From: Aquisphaera insulae
GTDB taxonomy: Bacteria > Planctomycetota > Planctomycetia > Isosphaerales > Isosphaeraceae
NCBI RefSeq assembly: GCF_011064615.1
Contig: NZ_JAALJH010000028.1
Span: forward strand, 33,001 to 97,000
Length of the DNA: 64,000 bases
Reading direction: 5' to 3'
A program made the translations under genes and the position numbers. The notes beneath the pieces are model-generated. The model searched no databases and was not told where the DNA came from. It saw only the letters and a program-made list of their open reading frames with translations. Positions 19,363 through 27,341 of this stretch are shown here, one piece after another; position 1 is the stretch's first letter; each line of letters begins with the position of its first letter.

Positions 19363-21765
19363 TCAGGATCCGGGCGACGCCACGGGCGCGGCCCCCGACT
19401 CGCCGCGCTGGCGGCGGCGCTGGAACTTGCGGAACGTCCGGAAAACCGATTCGGGCAGCGGCTCGGCCAGACCGTCGCCGTCGAGGTCGACGTGCGACCG
19501 CCGCAGGTCGAACGTGTTGACCATCACGCCGAGCGGATAGGTCCGGTCCAGGAGATTCATCAGGAACTCGTACTGGTCGAGGGTCAGGGCGACGCCGGCG
19601 GGCAGGCCGACGCCGTACTCGTACGGGTCGACCCCGCCGGTGCGGAGGTAACCCAGGGCGACGACGGCGGTCAGTCCCGGCTTGTCGGCGACGAACAACG
19701 AGCGGCTCCCGGTCGGCCGGATCGTCCCCCCCGGCCCCTGCACGGGCGCCGCGTACCAGCGGAAGCCGGATGAGAGCCGGTCGGACAGGTTGATCCCTGC
19801 CCCTGGGAGGCCCACCACCGCCAGGACCAGGGTGACCTCGTTCGGCCCGGTCACCAGCGGGAGCATGGCGCTGACGTGGGCGGCGCGGAACAGCCCCGTC
19901 AGCTCCCGGAGCAGATCGACCGCCGCGGGCGTGCCCGCGACGACCTCCTGCGCCAGGACGGGCCCAAGCTGGATCGCCTCGAAGAGCTCGTCGGGGATCG
20001 CGGCCAGGGCCTTACCGACCTCGGTCACGTTGCCGACGGCCGGCAGCCCGGCGGCGAGGAAGAGGTTGCGTGCGGCCGGCGGCTGCGGCATGTCGCGAGC
20101 CCAGAGCGCACGGGCGTCGGCGTCGGCCACCTCAACCCACGCCTCGCGTCCGGCGTCGGCCCACTTGGCCTTCACGTCGGACAGAGCGGCGATGAGCATG
20201 GCGTTCGAGCCCGGGTCGCCGGGCGCGTGGTATCGAGCCTCCAACGCGACCGCGGGCGAGCCAGCGATCGGCGGACCCTCCTGGATGACCAGGCCGGCGG
20301 TCGGGAGGTGGGAAACGTAGACGACGGCCGGGTCGAGCCGGTGAACGGTCCGCAGGCCGCAGGCCGCGAGCAGCCACTTCCCGTCCGGGTCCTCGGCCCC
20401 GGGCCGGGGGGCGGTCGCGGCGACCGGGTCGTCGGCCGGGGCGGCTGCCGCGGCGGCGAGCTTGCCGATCAGCCCGGCGATCTCCGGGTCATTGGACGTC
20501 GGCGGCGGGGCCGCGCGGAGCGCCGCGTTCATGGCATCGAGCTCCGCCGTTGCGGGCGGCTCGAGGTCGGCCCCCAGTCCCAGCTCATAACGGCTGCCGG
20601 CCGCGGGATCGTACGTCCGCTTGATCGTCAGCGGGCCTGCGGCGCCGAGCGCGGCGCGGAGGCGACCGACTCGGTCGAGCGCGTCGGCGAGGACCGGCGC
20701 CAGCGCCGAGGCCGCCGGCAGGGTGTACGCGGTCCGGAGCCGCGCCCGGAGCTCCTCCACGGCCGTCTTGCGGGCCGTCGGCAGGAACCGCTGGGCATGG
20801 GCCCCGTTGTCGGCCGGGGAGTCGATCGGCCGCACCAGGATGTTCTCCGCCAGGAATGCCAGGAAGTTCGCCCGCAGGGCCGGCGCCCCGGGCGACACCA
20901 GGTGGACGGCGACGGCGAACTCGTTGGCCGTCTCGTCGAGCCGGAACCGCGCGTCCAGTCCCATCGCGCCGAGCGCCCCGCGATTGGGGTCGTCCGGGGC
21001 GCCGGGGCCGTTGAGCGTCTCCAGCAGCGATCGGGGCGTGGAGGCGACCCAGGGGAAGTAGAGCCCCAGCCGTCGACGGTACTCGTCGTCGGGCTCGGCG
21101 ACGGGGTCCCCGCCCTGGGTCCGCACGCGGGTGACGATCTCCCGCTTCACCGGGTCGAACTCGATCCGGTCGGCGAACCGCGGCACCGAGAGGTCGGCGC
21201 CGAATCGGTCGAGCGCGTCCCAGCGGGCGTGCGAGAGGTTGCGGACGGCCGCGATCTCACGCGCCTGGCGTCGGACCCTCGCCGTTTCGGCGATGAGGAG
21301 ATAGAGCGTCTTGCCCATCACGCCCTCGAACACCCGCGCCTCCACCCAGGCCGAGACGTCGGGCACGGCGACGGCCACGGGGTCGCCGTCCCGGTCGAGG
21401 AAGCTCACGGCGAGACGCACCACGAACGGCGGCGTGAGCCGCGTCGCGGGGTCGACGGCCGGGACGAGCAGCGGCAAGAATGCACCGGGCTCGGTGTACG
21501 GGGCGTACTCCAGGGTGGGCAAGGCGGTGGCGGCACCGTCGGGATCGAGGGTCGCGCCCACCCTCATCACCAGGTCGTCGAGCGGCCTGGCGGGCGCCAC
21601 CAGCAGCAGCGGCTCGCGTGTCTCGACCCCGACGCGGGCGGTGCCGTCGGCCGCCACCTCGACCCCCGTGTCGACCGCCCCGGCGGCGAACGGGCCGCAG
21701 AGGTGCTCGGCCACGTTTCGGTGCGAGGCGGACAGCCACGGATCGGGGTGCAGGTCGAAGGCCAT
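19363..21765 (-). CDS. Large baseplate-like protein with a gpJ-like segment
   Basis: This 800-residue protein follows baseplate J on the same strand by 28 bases. I chose the ATG at 21765; the frame upstream of it is out-of-family Arg/Ser-rich sequence. Residues of about 175-250 contain LSHARWDALDRFGADLSVPR and, later, PDDEYRRRLGLYFPW. This is the pattern of the N-terminal region of baseplate J/gp6 wedge proteins. The remainder is alanine-rich and unassigned, ending in DQYEFLMNLLDRTYPLGVMV and a short basic tail. In T4-like and Afp-like machines two gp6-like wedge proteins are often encoded together, so a second wedge component is a reasonable reading, though the similarity is short. Confidence 0.6.
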   Translation of the reverse strand: MAFDLHPDPWLSASHRNVAEHLCGPFAAGAVDTGVEVAADGTARVGVETREPLLLVAPARPLDDLVMRVGATLDPDGAATALPTLEYAPYTEPGAFLPLLVPAVDPATRLTPPFVVRLAVSFLDRDGDPVAVAVPDVSAWVEARVFEGVMGKTLYLLIAETARVRRQAREIAAVRNLSHARWDALDRFGADLSVPRFADRIEFDPVKREIVTRVRTQGGDPVAEPDDEYRRRLGLYFPWVASTPRSLLETLNGPGAPDDPNRGALGAMGLDARFRLDETANEFAVAVHLVSPGAPALRANFLAFLAENILVRPIDSPADNGAHAQRFLPTARKTAVEELRARLRTAYTLPAASALAPVLADALDRVGRLRAALGAAGPLTIKRTYDPAAGSRYELGLGADLEPPATAELDAMNAALRAAPPPTSNDPEIAGLIGKLAAAAAAPADDPVAATAPRPGAEDPDGKWLLAACGLRTVHRLDPAVVYVSHLPTAGLVIQEGPPIAGSPAVALEARYHAPGDPGSNAMLIAALSDVKAKWADAGREAWVEVADADARALWARDMPQPPAARNLFLAAGLPAVGNVTEVGKALAAIPDELFEAIQLGPVLAQEVVAGTPAAVDLLRELTGLFRAAHVSAMLPLVTGPNEVTLVLAVVGLPGAGINLSDRLSSGFRWYAAPVQGPGGTIRPTGSRSLFVADKPGLTAVVALGYLRTGGVDPYEYGVGLPAGVALTLDQYEFLMNLLDRTYPLGVMVNTFDLRRSHVDLDGDGLAEPLPESVFRTFRKFQRRRQRGESGAAPVASPGS

Positions 21766-21793
21766 GACGGCTCGGCTCCGGTCTGGGCGCGGC

Positions 21794-23221
21794 TCAGATG
21801 ATCTCAAGGCCGCTCGGGTCATCGACGAACACGGCGATCTGGGCCGCCTGGAGTGTGACGTTCTGGCCCACGCCCATGACCAGCACGCCATCGGGCGAGG
21901 CGGCGCCGAGTGCCAGTGATTCGAAGGTGGCGGGGAAACGTACCAGGTGGAGGTCGAGCACGTCGGCCACCCCCGGCTCGTTCATGATCGACCAGACGAC
22001 CTCGGCCGCGCGCACCGGCTCGCCGAACCGGAGGCCGTCGATGTAGCGGCCGACCCGGATCAGGAGCCGTTCCTTCAGGGCGACCGCGGCGGCCGAGGCG
22101 TTGACCGCCGCCTTACCGCCCGTCGGCAGGGGCAGCCCCTCGACCACCAGCCGGGCCCGGACGCCGACGGCCACCTGCTCGGCCTCCTGGATCTGAGGGA
22201 AGATCCCGATCGGCCGCAGGTCCTGGATGGCCTGATCGACCGAAGCGCGGAGGCCGCCGGGGCCGTCCCAGATGGCCGCCGGGGTCGGCGCCACGAGCAC
22301 GCCGAAGTAGTAAGGGCTCCCCAGGTCGCGCTCGGTGCCGAAGACTCGCTCGAGGAAGCTGAAATTCCCGAAGATCGACTGGTTGATGTCGAGGCCGCCC
22401 ATCGGGTCGCGGACGACGCACTGGCGGACCCCCGGCACCAGCGAGACGGCCGTCTGGATCGACCCGGTCGTCCAGACGGAGCGGGGTGCTCGCAGCAGGA
22501 GATCGCGGTAGCGGGCGTCGGGCCACTGGAGGTCGCCGCCGGTCAACGGCAGGGTGTGCTCGATCGCGACGAGCGGGGCGCCGGCGAGCCGCTCGGCCGC
22601 GTTCAGCTCCTCGAGCGCCGGGTCGAGCCGATTGAAACGATCGAGCGCCTGCCCGGGGACCGCCGGGTTGAGGTTGTGCGAGGCCCCCGGGAAGAACGCC
22701 GTGACGCCCACGTCCCGCTGCTTGGCCGTGGCCGAGAGCACCACCGTCTCGTCGAGCGAGACGTGATGCCCGCCGGCCGACGACAGCCTCGCGCCCCGGG
22801 GGATGCGGACCTGGAGCAGCCCGGCCGGCAGCGCGCCGGTGAGTTTCAGCGTGATTGCCCCGCGAGCCTCCAGGAAGGGCCGCTCCAGCCCCAATTCGCG
22901 GCCGAGCTGAGAGAGGGCCGCGCCGGTGGCCGAGCTGAGGAAGCAGTTGTCGTACGTGGCCGCCAGGGCCGACCACGTCCGGGCGTCCTCCAGCGCGGTG
23001 ACCTCCATCAGCTTGCGGACCGCCGAGCCGCTCGTCAGGTCGACCCCGTCGCCGAACAGCAGCCGGGCCAGCGCGAGCTTCTCGGCGAGCAGTCGAGCGA
23101 ACGGCTTGGGCACGAACCCGGTGGGAGTCAGGCCGTAGCCGGCCGCACCGGTGGCCGTCTGGACCGAGGCGTCGACCGCCAGGACGTCGGCGACCGCCTG
23201 GTCCTGGGTCGCGTCAGCCAC
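21794..23221 (-). CDS. Baseplate J/gp47-family wedge protein
   Basis: The 475-residue protein starts at the GTG at 23221, overlapping the gp25 gene by eight bases; the longer frame to 23338 lies inside gp25. It shows the baseplate J pattern. The N-terminal LAATYDNCFLSSATGAALSQ and LGRELGLERP lead into a beta-rich middle with ALPAGLLQVRIPRGARLSSA. Further on come a WPDARYRDLLLRAPRSVWTT segment and a late LRPIGIFPQI and VGRYIDGLRFGEPVRAAEVV region. These proteins form the baseplate wedge between gp25 and the sheath. The order gp25 then gpJ matches P2, Mu and extracellular injection systems. Confidence 0.85.
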   Translation of the reverse strand: MADATQDQAVADVLAVDASVQTATGAAGYGLTPTGFVPKPFARLLAEKLALARLLFGDGVDLTSGSAVRKLMEVTALEDARTWSALAATYDNCFLSSATGAALSQLGRELGLERPFLEARGAITLKLTGALPAGLLQVRIPRGARLSSAGGHHVSLDETVVLSATAKQRDVGVTAFFPGASHNLNPAVPGQALDRFNRLDPALEELNAAERLAGAPLVAIEHTLPLTGGDLQWPDARYRDLLLRAPRSVWTTGSIQTAVSLVPGVRQCVVRDPMGGLDINQSIFGNFSFLERVFGTERDLGSPYYFGVLVAPTPAAIWDGPGGLRASVDQAIQDLRPIGIFPQIQEAEQVAVGVRARLVVEGLPLPTGGKAAVNASAAAVALKERLLIRVGRYIDGLRFGEPVRAAEVVWSIMNEPGVADVLDLHLVRFPATFESLALGAASPDGVLVMGVGQNVTLQAAQIAVFVDDPSGLEII

Positions 23222-23735
23222 TGAACACCACCTTTCCCAGGTCCACCGCGGCCGTGTCGCCGCCGACGGCCTCGAACACCACGCGGACGTCCAGCGCCCG
23301 GAAGCCGGCCGACGCCGCGTCGGCCCCGCCCGCGTCAACCACCACCGGCGGCGATAGCCGGTCGTCGCCCGCGAATCCCACGTCCACGATCCGACGGACC
23401 CGGTTCTCCTTCCTGAGCACCTTGATGACCCCGATCCGCACTCGCTCTCGCATCAGGGCCGGGTTGGGCTCCTCGGCCAGCGCATTCAGCCCGTCGAAGC
23501 CGAAGGCCGTGTTGAAGACGTCGTCGCCCAGCCGGGTCGTCAGGGCCACGGCGAGAGACTGGGAAAGGGCGTCGATCCCCTCAACCGTGGCCAGGTCGAG
23601 CCCGTTCGGGCCGGGTGCCAGCACCAGGTCGCGACCGACGTCCAGGCCCGGCACGACCTCGGGCATCGCGAACGTCCACCCCAGGGCCTGCAAGCGGACC
23701 AGGTCCCGGTCCTTGCCGTCGCCGTTGTTCATCAC
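23214..23735 (-). CDS. gp25/GPW-family baseplate wedge protein
   Basis: This 173-residue protein matches the gp25/GPW family, a lysozyme-related baseplate wedge subunit of contractile tails. The key signs are DLATVEGIDALSQSLAVALT, then TRLGDDVFNTAFGFDGLNAL (the conserved R-G-E/D-x-P-x-x-x-G-like region), and LMRERVRIGVIKVLRKENRV. Its N-terminal extension of about 45 residues is longer than in phage gp25. It is coupled to baseplate J by an eight-base overlap and follows the PAAR-like gene after 15 bases. Confidence 0.85.
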   Translation of the reverse strand: MMNNGDGKDRDLVRLQALGWTFAMPEVVPGLDVGRDLVLAPGPNGLDLATVEGIDALSQSLAVALTTRLGDDVFNTAFGFDGLNALAEEPNPALMRERVRIGVIKVLRKENRVRRIVDVGFAGDDRLSPPVVVDAGGADAASAGFRALDVRVVFEAVGGDTAAVDLGKVVFSG

Positions 23736-23750
23736 CGCCCCCCTTCGGTC

Positions 23751-24068
23751 TCAGACCGACTTGAGCTTCGTCTGCCCGGGTTCGCCGATCGAGATCGTGT
23801 TCTTGGGTTTCCCCTCGCTCGTGCCCGAGAAGCTGCCGAGGATGACGGGCGATCCGCCCACCTTCAACTTCGTCGAGGCCCCGCCGTGGGTCTGGATCGA
23901 GACGCAGGGAGTCTGGTTCGAGCCGGTCTGTTTGCAGCCGGCGATCTTCCAGGACGACACGTCGCCATCGAGCAGCACGAGGCCGCCGCCCGCCTTGAGC
24001 TTCGTGTTCTTGGTCGTGAGCGTGACGGTCCCCTTGTCGGGGCAGGAGGCTGAGCCGTCGGTGGTCAT
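23751..24068 (-). CDS. PAAR-like spike-tip protein
   Basis: The protein is 105 residues from the ATG at 24068, or 109 from an in-frame ATG at 24080. It is rich in Gly, Thr and Lys and built of short beta strands. It lies between the VgrG-like spike and gp25, the position occupied by PAAR-type tips in extracellular injection systems. Three cysteines (about 14, 45 and 55 from the short start) and one histidine could hold a metal. The usual PAAR repeats (Pro-Ala-Ala-Arg) are not visible, so the call is mainly positional. It resembles the DUF4150/DUF4280-type caps in size. Confidence 0.55.
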   Translation of the reverse strand: MTTDGSASCPDKGTVTLTTKNTKLKAGGGLVLLDGDVSSWKIAGCKQTGSNQTPCVSIQTHGGASTKLKVGGSPVILGSFSGTSEGKPKNTISIGEPGQTKLKSV

Positions 24069-24082
24069 CACGGGGTCCACGG

Positions 24083-26173
24083 TTACTTGACCTCCATCGA
24101 ATCGCAGTTGACCTCGACCGTCGGGGCCGTGATCGTGAGCTTCGTCCTGGCCGTGATCTCGATGTTCGGGCCCTCGATGGCGATGCTGCCGTCGTCCCTG
24201 ATCAGGATGCGAGTGCTGGTGCGGGTGTTCTCGATCACGAACACGGTCGGGCTCTTGCCCGCCGCGTCATTCGCGTCCGCGAGGGCGGGGCGCACCTGGC
24301 CGCCTCCGAGCGACTTGAGCGAATCGACTCCGACCCGGACCGCCATCGTGCCCGCTTCCACCAGGCGGTTGCCGCTGGCGTCGGTCAGGTCCTGGGTGAC
24401 GGCCCCCGAATAGTCCTGGGGTGCACCCGACTGCTTGTCTCCCGGGGCGTTGCCCGTGGAGGGGTTGTCGGCCGGCAGGATGAGCCACCAGTCGCCGGGC
24501 TTGGCCTCGGCCGGCGCGTGGCCGGTCTGCCAGAGCGCGCCGACCTCGATCGGGTCGTTGAGGTCGAAGTGGCGGTGCGCCAGGGCGACCCGCATGCCCG
24601 GGTAACGGGGCAGGATCAGGCCACACTTGCCCCAGGCGAACGGGGTGAGATACGGGACGCCGTCGGCCTTCGCCTCGGTCGGCCTCTTGATGTCGACGAC
24701 GCGGCTTGGGTTGGCCGTCGCGGTCCCCTCCAGGCCGCGCCAGACGGTCTCGGTCTGCCCCGGCTTGGTCCCGTCGTCCCGGGGGAGGAAGGCGCGAACC
24801 TCGCCGACCTCGGTGCTCCCCAGGGCGCGGACGGCGCGGTCGAGGAACGAGGTGATCGCCTTGGCCGTCTGCACCTCGGCCGACGCCTCCTGGGGCGCCC
24901 GCTCCGGTGTGGTCCCCGGGACATCGGCGGCCACCCGCTTGTCCCAGAAGCTGAACTGGAGCCCCTGCGGGTCGCCCTGAACTTCCACCCCGACCAGGGT
25001 CGTCTGGAACCCGGCCGTGCGGGCGAGCCGGTGCTCGACCGACCGCACGTAGAGCTGCAGTGGGGACTTCATGTCGGACGAGCCGAACGCCGCCCCGATC
25101 GCGGCCCCCAGGTCGCCCAGCGCGCCGAGCGCGCCGCCGAGCGGCGGCTTGGTGTTGACGTCGTCCTCCGGCGGGGGGTCGAACACCACGAGGTCGCCCG
25201 GCTTGAGGTCGGGGCGGCCGCGGAGGGTCAGCCGGAAGACCCGGCGCATCTCCTGGCGGGGCTTGGCCCCCTTGGCGCAGGGGTCCCAGTTCGGGTCGAC
25301 CGGCTCCGGGGGCAGGGCCACCGGCTCGATCAGGCCGCTGGAGATGGTCAGCGGCTTCGCCTTCCGTTCGCCTTCCAGCGGGATCAGGCGTGGGCCGAAA
25401 TGCAGCGTCCCGTCGCGGATCAGGAGCATGCCGCGGCCGTAGAGGCCCGTCTCGCGCTCCATCCGCGCCGCCAGGTCGATGAGAGCGGTCAGGATCGGCT
25501 GGCGCGCCGGGACCGGCCGCGTCGCACTGTCGTCCTGGAAGGTGGGAGAGGACGGGCGGTGGAACACGTGGGGGATGACCCCGTCGTTCGGGAACCGCCA
25601 GGCCCGGCGCATCAGCTCCTTGATCGCCGGCTCGAGCCGCGTCGCGTCAACCGGCTGGTCGCCGCACGGGCGCCGGCCGGACACCGCTTCGAACACCCGC
25701 TCCCGAGCCGTCACGACCGCCTCATAATTCCGCGCGCCGACGCGGCGGGTCACCGACACGATGCTCAGCTCGGCGACCAGGTCCTTGGGGAAGTGCTTCT
25801 CCCACTTCGAGGAGCCGCTCGAGAGGAAGTCGGCCCCCAGCACGTTGGTGAGGATCCCGAGGTCCGGGGCCTCCAGGTCGCGGTAATAGAGGAACAGGCG
25901 GACGACGCTCGGGGACGTGTCCGAGTTCTGGGCGATGATCCCGTAGTGCTTGTCGGTCACACCTTCGAGCACGAAGGTGTAGAGGCCCCCTTCGAGGCCC
26001 GACGGCAGCGTGGCCTGGATGTCGGCGTAGTAATCGTCTCGCGACAACTCGAGCAAGGGGTCGTGCGCGACCCCGCCCCGATCCTCCTGATGGAAGGTCA
26101 GGATCCAGCCGGCGTCGCGGCCGATCTTGACGTCGGATTCGCTCGAACTCGGCAGGCTCGGCACGACGTTCAT
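24083..26173 (-). CDS. VgrG-like spike (gp27/gp5-type) protein
   Basis: The 696-residue protein has the architecture of VgrG and Afp8. An N-terminal hub region (to about residue 390) includes GILTNVLGADFLSSGSSKW and VRSVEHRLARTAGFQTTLVG, with the R-(x)-H(-x)-L pattern of gp27-type domains. An OB-fold segment at about 500-560 has YLTPFAWGKCGLILPRYPGM and DPIEVGALWQTG. A C-terminal beta-helix ends IEGPNIEITARTKLTITAPT, typical of gp5-type needles. It shares an ATGA overlap with the 209-residue gene upstream. It would form the central spike under the PAAR-like tip. No extra C-terminal effector domain is present. Confidence 0.85.
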   Translation of the reverse strand: MNVVPSLPSSSESDVKIGRDAGWILTFHQEDRGGVAHDPLLELSRDDYYADIQATLPSGLEGGLYTFVLEGVTDKHYGIIAQNSDTSPSVVRLFLYYRDLEAPDLGILTNVLGADFLSSGSSKWEKHFPKDLVAELSIVSVTRRVGARNYEAVVTARERVFEAVSGRRPCGDQPVDATRLEPAIKELMRRAWRFPNDGVIPHVFHRPSSPTFQDDSATRPVPARQPILTALIDLAARMERETGLYGRGMLLIRDGTLHFGPRLIPLEGERKAKPLTISSGLIEPVALPPEPVDPNWDPCAKGAKPRQEMRRVFRLTLRGRPDLKPGDLVVFDPPPEDDVNTKPPLGGALGALGDLGAAIGAAFGSSDMKSPLQLYVRSVEHRLARTAGFQTTLVGVEVQGDPQGLQFSFWDKRVAADVPGTTPERAPQEASAEVQTAKAITSFLDRAVRALGSTEVGEVRAFLPRDDGTKPGQTETVWRGLEGTATANPSRVVDIKRPTEAKADGVPYLTPFAWGKCGLILPRYPGMRVALAHRHFDLNDPIEVGALWQTGHAPAEAKPGDWWLILPADNPSTGNAPGDKQSGAPQDYSGAVTQDLTDASGNRLVEAGTMAVRVGVDSLKSLGGGQVRPALADANDAAGKSPTVFVIENTRTSTRILIRDDGSIAIEGPNIEITARTKLTITAPTVEVNCDSMEVK

Positions 26174-26799
26174 CGGGCGGTGAACCTCCTCGTCTGGAAC
26201 CGGCGGTTGACGATGGACCGGTCGACGCCGACGACCGAGGCCAGCCGGTCCGCCGGCCTCAGCCGGGCCAGCACGATCTCGCTGAGCGGCGGCTCGGAGA
26301 ACGCCGAGACGGCGGTGTCGGCGGTGCGCCAGGCCAGCGACAGCCGCGACCCGAAGTCGCCGGGCCCGACGAGCGTGCCCGCGTGGAGCAGCCAGTCGAG
26401 CACCACGACCTCGACGGCCACCCCCTGCGCGTCGTCTCCGTCGGGCATGCGGCGGACCGCGCCGGCGACGAGCGGCACGACGGCGACCGTCGTGCCGGAC
26501 CGCTGGAGCAAGAGCCGGGCGGGCGGGCGGGCGAGGTCGCCGAAGACCGGGGCCGCCGGGTCGTCCGGCAAGGCCGGCGCCCGGTCGGGCGACGACGAGG
26601 AGACGACCAGCGTCGGGTCGGCCTCGCGCCAGGTGCGGGCCACGCCGCTGGGCACGATCAGCAGGAGCCGCAGCCCGGGCGTCAACTGGACCGGGTGCGG
26701 CAGCCCCCGCCGCAGCGGCGCGTCGAGGCGGTCGAACCCCTCGGGCGGCGAGGCCGGCGGGTCGGGGACGAGATACCGGGCGGCGATGGTCACGAGCAC
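26170..26799 (-). CDS. Unknown 209-residue protein in the position of a LysM baseplate protein
   Basis: I place the start at a GTG (26799) preceded by GAAGGAG, because the frame further upstream is out-of-family sequence opposing the next gene. The protein is rich in Pro, Leu, Val and Arg with no signal peptide. Segments such as LLLIVPSGVARTWREADPTL and VEVVVLDWLLHAGTLV suggest beta strands. In Afp and PVC clusters the gene before VgrG encodes a LysM-containing baseplate protein; no LysM motif is visible here. It ends in ATGA overlap with the spike gene, so the two are probably co-translated. Confidence 0.6.
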   Translation of the reverse strand: MLVTIAARYLVPDPPASPPEGFDRLDAPLRRGLPHPVQLTPGLRLLLIVPSGVARTWREADPTLVVSSSSPDRAPALPDDPAAPVFGDLARPPARLLLQRSGTTVAVVPLVAGAVRRMPDGDDAQGVAVEVVVLDWLLHAGTLVGPGDFGSRLSLAWRTADTAVSAFSEPPLSEIVLARLRPADRLASVVGVDRSIVNRRFQTRRFTAR

Positions 26800-26831
26800 G
26801 TGCGGGGGCTCCTTCGGTCTTTCGCCGGGGG

Positions 26832-27338
26832 CTACCATCCGGCCAGGGTCGACACGGCGACGCTCGCCATGTCGAGCAGATTGGAGCGAGCGCCGGGCGG
26901 CGGCATGTGGGCGAGCTGGATGGCCACGTCCAGCGCGTCGCGCTTGGCGGCCGTCGCGGTGAACGACAGGCTCTGCACCTGGAGATCGGTGCGGATCGTC
27001 ATGGCGGTGATCAGGATCACCCCGGAGATGTCGACCCCCAGGGCAGAGAGCCCCGCCGTAAGCCCGGCCCCGCCCCGCTTGCTCGACTCCGCGATCGTCT
27101 CCAGGGCGAGCTTCCAGGCGAACCGCTCCTTGCCCAGCAGCAGGCCGGTGAGCGTAATGGTGTCGTTGTGCGTGTCCACCAGCGACCGGGCGGCGGTCGA
27201 GCCGATCGGGGGGAGCATGTAGGTTTCGTTCAGGGTCATCGCGGTGACGGCGTACATCGGCACCGGGATCAGGCCGTCGGTCAGGATGGCCGAGGGCATG
27301 CCTTCGTAGAAGTGGAAGCTCTGCTCGCGGTCGGCCAT
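26832..27338 (-). CDS. Dit-like/tail-hub protein
   Basis: The 168-residue protein resembles the Dit-like N-terminal domains of tail hub proteins. The signs are a short N-terminal strand pair, LPPIGSTAARSLVDTHNDTI then TLTGLLLGKERFAWKLALET, and a central GVILITAMTIRTDLQVQSLS stretch ahead of a final AALDVAIQLAHM-like region. In this family the strands form the ring that joins tube to spike. This is a pattern-level call from position (between tube-side genes and the spike) and strand layout. A tail-tube-like protein is the alternative. It starts at an ATG four bases from the preceding stop. Confidence 0.5.
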   Translation of the reverse strand: MADREQSFHFYEGMPSAILTDGLIPVPMYAVTAMTLNETYMLPPIGSTAARSLVDTHNDTITLTGLLLGKERFAWKLALETIAESSKRGGAGLTAGLSALGVDISGVILITAMTIRTDLQVQSLSFTATAAKRDALDVAIQLAHMPPPGARSNLLDMASVAVSTLAGW

Positions 27339-27341
27339 CGG

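Noticed and set aside
19876..21801. 641-codon plus-strand frame
   Set aside because: Antisense shadow of the 800-residue baseplate-like gene.
24518..26962. 814-codon plus-strand frame across the spike gene
   Set aside because: Low-complexity Arg/Gly/Glu sequence antisense to the VgrG-like gene, with no motif.
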